This document shows, piece after piece, positions 61,655-64,000 of a stretch of DNA of 64,000 bases (position 1 is its first letter; the number at the start of each line of letters is the position of its first letter). The notes under the pieces were generated by a model. The model searched no databases and was not told the DNA's origin. It saw only the letters and a program-made list of their open reading frames with translations. A program made the position numbers and the translations under genes. This DNA is from Pseudomonas veronii (GTDB lineage: Bacteria > Pseudomonadota > Gammaproteobacteria > Pseudomonadales > Pseudomonadaceae). The stretch lies in NCBI RefSeq assembly GCF_001439695.1, contig NZ_JYLL01000012.1, forward strand, positions 1-64,000. The letters run 5' to 3'.

Positions 61655-62377
61655 TTAACCCGCTGAAGCGGCCGCCACACTCTCCAACCGGTAGCCGTAT
61701 CCATAGATCGTCAACAACTGCCAACCCCGATCCGCGGTTAACCCCAGCTTGTTCCGCAGCCGATAGATATGTGTGTCCAGCGGCCGCGACGAGACCATTT
61801 CTTCATGGCTCCAGAACCGCTCATACAGATACTCGCGAGACAACGGCCGCGCCAGGTTGGCGAACAGGCAGCTGGCCAGGCGGTATTCGCGTTCGGTCAG
61901 GTTGATCGGTTTGCCCGCACGGGTGACGGTCAGTTCGGCGTCGTCAAAGGTCAGGTCGTTGAAACTTTGCACTTCAGACGTCGCCGACTTTTGCAGACCG
62001 TGGCGGCGCAGGACGGCGTTGACCCGGGCTTTGAGTTCATTCGGGCGAAAGGGTTTACTGACGTAATCGTCGGCGCCGCTGTTCAGGGCGGTGACGATAT
62101 CGCTTTCGGCATCGCGGCTGGTAAGCATGATCACGGCCGGGGGCGATTCCATGTGTTCACGGGTCCAGCGCAGCAAGGCGATGCCGCTGATGTCGGGCAG
62201 CTGCCAGTCGAGGATCAGCAGGTCGAAGGTTTCCCGGCGCAGTTGGCGCAGCAGGTCCTCACCGCGTTCGAAGCAATGCACAGACCAGGGCTGTTCCAGG
62301 TTGCTGGGGATCTGTCGCAGTGTCTGTTCCACCCGCTGCAATTCAGCGGGTTCGTCATCCAGTATTGCGACACGCAT
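61655..62377 (-). CDS. OmpR-family response regulator
   Basis: A 240-residue regulator. The receiver has DDEPAE, phospho-Asp in LLILDWQLPDISG, VIMLTSRD and YVSKPFRPNE; the C-terminal winged helix has LTEREYRLASCLFANLARPL and DTHIYRLRNKLGL. It is divergent from the CHASE2 sensor at 62818, which is probably its kinase. Target genes are unknown. Confidence 0.92.
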   Translation of the reverse strand: MRVAILDDEPAELQRVEQTLRQIPSNLEQPWSVHCFERGEDLLRQLRRETFDLLILDWQLPDISGIALLRWTREHMESPPAVIMLTSRDAESDIVTALNSGADDYVSKPFRPNELKARVNAVLRRHGLQKSATSEVQSFNDLTFDDAELTVTRAGKPINLTEREYRLASCLFANLARPLSREYLYERFWSHEEMVSSRPLDTHIYRLRNKLGLTADRGWQLLTIYGYGYRLESVAAASAG

Positions 62378-62817
62378 GGGTGGGTCCTTTCTACTTGGAA
62401 ATATTTCAGCTGTCGGCCGGTCGAAGAGCGGGCGTCCTTGCTGCGCAGATGCCAGTCATTGAATCTGAAGAATTGTGCTCAGATTCAACGACCCTTTGGA
62501 TCTCTCGGTACGCTGATATCAAAGGGCCGTTAACGCTTTGAAAAACCATGCGGCTCAGGGGGAAAGATACCGACTCCCGTGCGTAAGGAAAAGGATCAGT
62601 GCCGCTGGCATTGCATAGCCGTGCGGGTAGCTGATACTGCGCCCCGATGTACGGTATGTTTCAACGAACGCTTTCAGGAAAAAAACCGGGGCGATCAAAA
62701 TGAGCTTCACTGGGTTCAGCACCACACCGCGCACCACCTGGAGGGAGAAACCGGGTCTATGACATCTTCAACTGTCCATTTTCAGCAGCGGTGCGGGTTC
62801 CTGGCGGTCGCCCTGTG
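62378..62817. other. Gap between the response regulator and the CHASE2 sensor
   Basis: No gene recognised in 440 bp. Short open frames on both strands have no recognisable motifs. It should hold the two divergent promoters. Confidence 0.4.
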
Positions 62818-64000
62818 ATGCTGTGGCGCAAGGCCGAAAAACGCCAGCCCACCCAGGCGCAGTTGTTGTTCCATGGCCTGTTTCGGGAGTGGCTGTGGAT
62901 TGGCCTGGTGTTGCTGCCCTTTACTGCATATTTGTCCTCAAGTGCGGGCCTGGCCTTCAATAATCCGCTGTATGACGGCCTGCGCCGCCTGACCCCTCTG
63001 CCGGTCGATCCGCGCATTTTGCTGGTGACCATCGATGACCAGAGCCTGAAAAAGCTCGGCCAATGGCCATGGCCGCGCAGCCTGCATGCCGACGTCATCA
63101 ACCGTCTGAGCGCTGCCCAACCCGCGGGTATCTTGTTCGATGTGATCTTCAGTGAGCCGCGCAACGCCACCGATGACCAGCGCCTGGCCAATGCCGTGTG
63201 CAACGCTGGGAATGTTTTGCTTCCCCTGGAACGCGATGGCGGCGCGAGCCAGCCGGGCGAACAGCTGTTGCCGCTGCTCAATTGCGCCAAGGGGCTGGGC
63301 CATATCAACGTCGAAGCAGACAGCGACGGTGCCGTCCGCAGCCTGTATCTGCGTGAAGGCCCGCCTGGGAACACCCTGCCGCAGTTGGCATGGCTGGCGT
63401 ATACGTTGAGCGGGCAAACCGCGCAAATGCCGGGACGCAGCGAACAACCCAACAGTCAGCGCTGGCATCGGGAATATAGAGTTCGCGTCCCGTCCACGTC
63501 TGAGCCGCATGGGTTTCCCAGTGTGTCCTACGCCAGCGTATTGCACGGCGAAGTGCCGGCCGAATTGCTGCGCGACCGCCTGATCCTGGTGGGCGCCAGC
63601 GCCTATGGGCTGGGGGACCGTTTTGTGACGCCGCTCTCCTCCACTCCGGATACCACCGCCGGTGTGGAAATCCAGGCCAATGTGCTCAACGGTTTGCTGC
63701 AGGAGCGCAGCATTGTCGACCTCCCCGGCTGGCTCGCGGCACTGATCGCCACTGCCTGGGTGGCGTTGTTGCTCGGCCTTTTGCTGTACCGCCCACGCTA
63801 CGCGCTGTGGATGACCTTGGCTTGCATGGCCGGCGCGTTGCTCGGCGCGTGGGCGCTGTTACGCCTTGGCCATTGGTGGTCGCCCGCGGCCTGCCTGATC
63901 GGTATGTTGCTCAGCTACCTGATCTGGAACTGGCGCCGCCTGAGCGTGATCCTTGCCTACTTTGGCTGGGAACTGGCGCGCCTGGACAACGAACCCAAGG
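62818..64000 (+). CDS. CHASE2-domain sensor protein (partial, cut by window end)
   Basis: Translation from ATG 62818 (MLWRKAEKRQPTQAQLLFHG) is open to the last base, about 394 residues. A first membrane helix (WLWIGLVLLPFTAYL) is followed by a periplasmic CHASE2 domain (ILLVTIDDQSLKKLGQWPWP; ILFDVIFSEP; RLILVGASAYGLGDRF) and then three membrane helices. CHASE2 sensors end in a histidine kinase, cyclase or phosphatase; the divergent response regulator favours a histidine kinase. GTG 62815 is an equally possible start. Confidence 0.85.
   Translation, partial: MLWRKAEKRQPTQAQLLFHGLFREWLWIGLVLLPFTAYLSSSAGLAFNNPLYDGLRRLTPLPVDPRILLVTIDDQSLKKLGQWPWPRSLHADVINRLSAAQPAGILFDVIFSEPRNATDDQRLANAVCNAGNVLLPLERDGGASQPGEQLLPLLNCAKGLGHINVEADSDGAVRSLYLREGPPGNTLPQLAWLAYTLSGQTAQMPGRSEQPNSQRWHREYRVRVPSTSEPHGFPSVSYASVLHGEVPAELLRDRLILVGASAYGLGDRFVTPLSSTPDTTAGVEIQANVLNGLLQERSIVDLPGWLAALIATAWVALLLGLLLYRPRYALWMTLACMAGALLGAWALLRLGHWWSPAACLIGMLLSYLIWNWRRLSVILAYFGWELARLDNEPK

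Overview
The window is a piece of a Pseudomonas chromosome, most like the P. fluorescens group, centred on the replication origin. The order rpmH-rnpA-yidD-yidC-mnmE, mnmG-rsmG-parA-parB, atpIBEFHAGDC, glmU-glmR-glmS on the minus strand and dnaA-dnaN-recF-gyrB on the plus strand is the standard Pseudomonas origin layout. A REPIN-type repeat of the kind known from P. fluorescens lies between glmR and glmU. No rRNA or tRNA gene was seen.

Positions 1 to about 25408 are the right-hand part of a Tn7-like transposon inserted in the glmS-downstream attTn7 site; its left end lies outside the window. The right end has three TnsB-like repeats at an exact 20-bp period, and the proposed tip is 25 bp past the glmS stop. 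The transposition genes tnsA, tnsB, tnsC, tnsD and a second tniQ/tnsD-like gene run leftward from that end; no tnsE is visible. The cargo is a metal-resistance set: copCD, copSR, a PtrA-type periplasmic protein, a cupredoxin, a DUF2933 protein, a P1B copper ATPase, a CopZ-like chaperone, a stray full-length flgB, a second PtrA protein, copA (multicopper oxidase), a small Met/His-rich protein, copB, copG, a histidine-kinase relic, a DUF1289 protein, dmeF-dmeR (Co/Ni efflux), an OprD-family porin and a third PtrA protein fused to DUF2790. A 16-bp motif, CTGACA-N5-GTAAT, recurs in front of copCD, copRS/ptrA, the cupredoxin, the second ptrA, copA and the porin, so most of the cargo looks like one CopR regulon. 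copZ instead has a CueR-type promoter with a 19-bp spacer.

Positions 25434-45733 hold cell-wall precursor genes (glmS, glmR, glmU), the ATP synthase operon with perfect intercistronic hairpins, chromosome partition (parAB), tRNA modification (mnmG, mnmE), rsmG, membrane insertion (yidC, yidD), rnpA and rpmH. Two DnaA-box clusters occur, one between mnmG and mnmE and one between rpmH and dnaA. Three parS or near-parS sites lie at 49420, 50050 and 61630, two of them inside recF.

Downstream of gyrB there is a nitric-oxide detoxification locus (norW, norV, divergent norR) with a sigma-54 promoter and three NorR sites. A second, almost identically spaced array (three NorR-type sites and a sigma-54-like element) sits in front of a small exported glycine-zipper protein at 59170. 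This is the least expected regulatory signal in the window. The right edge has a cytochrome P450, a small membrane protein, an SDR oxidoreductase with a LysR regulator, and a response regulator divergent from a CHASE2 sensor cut by the window end.
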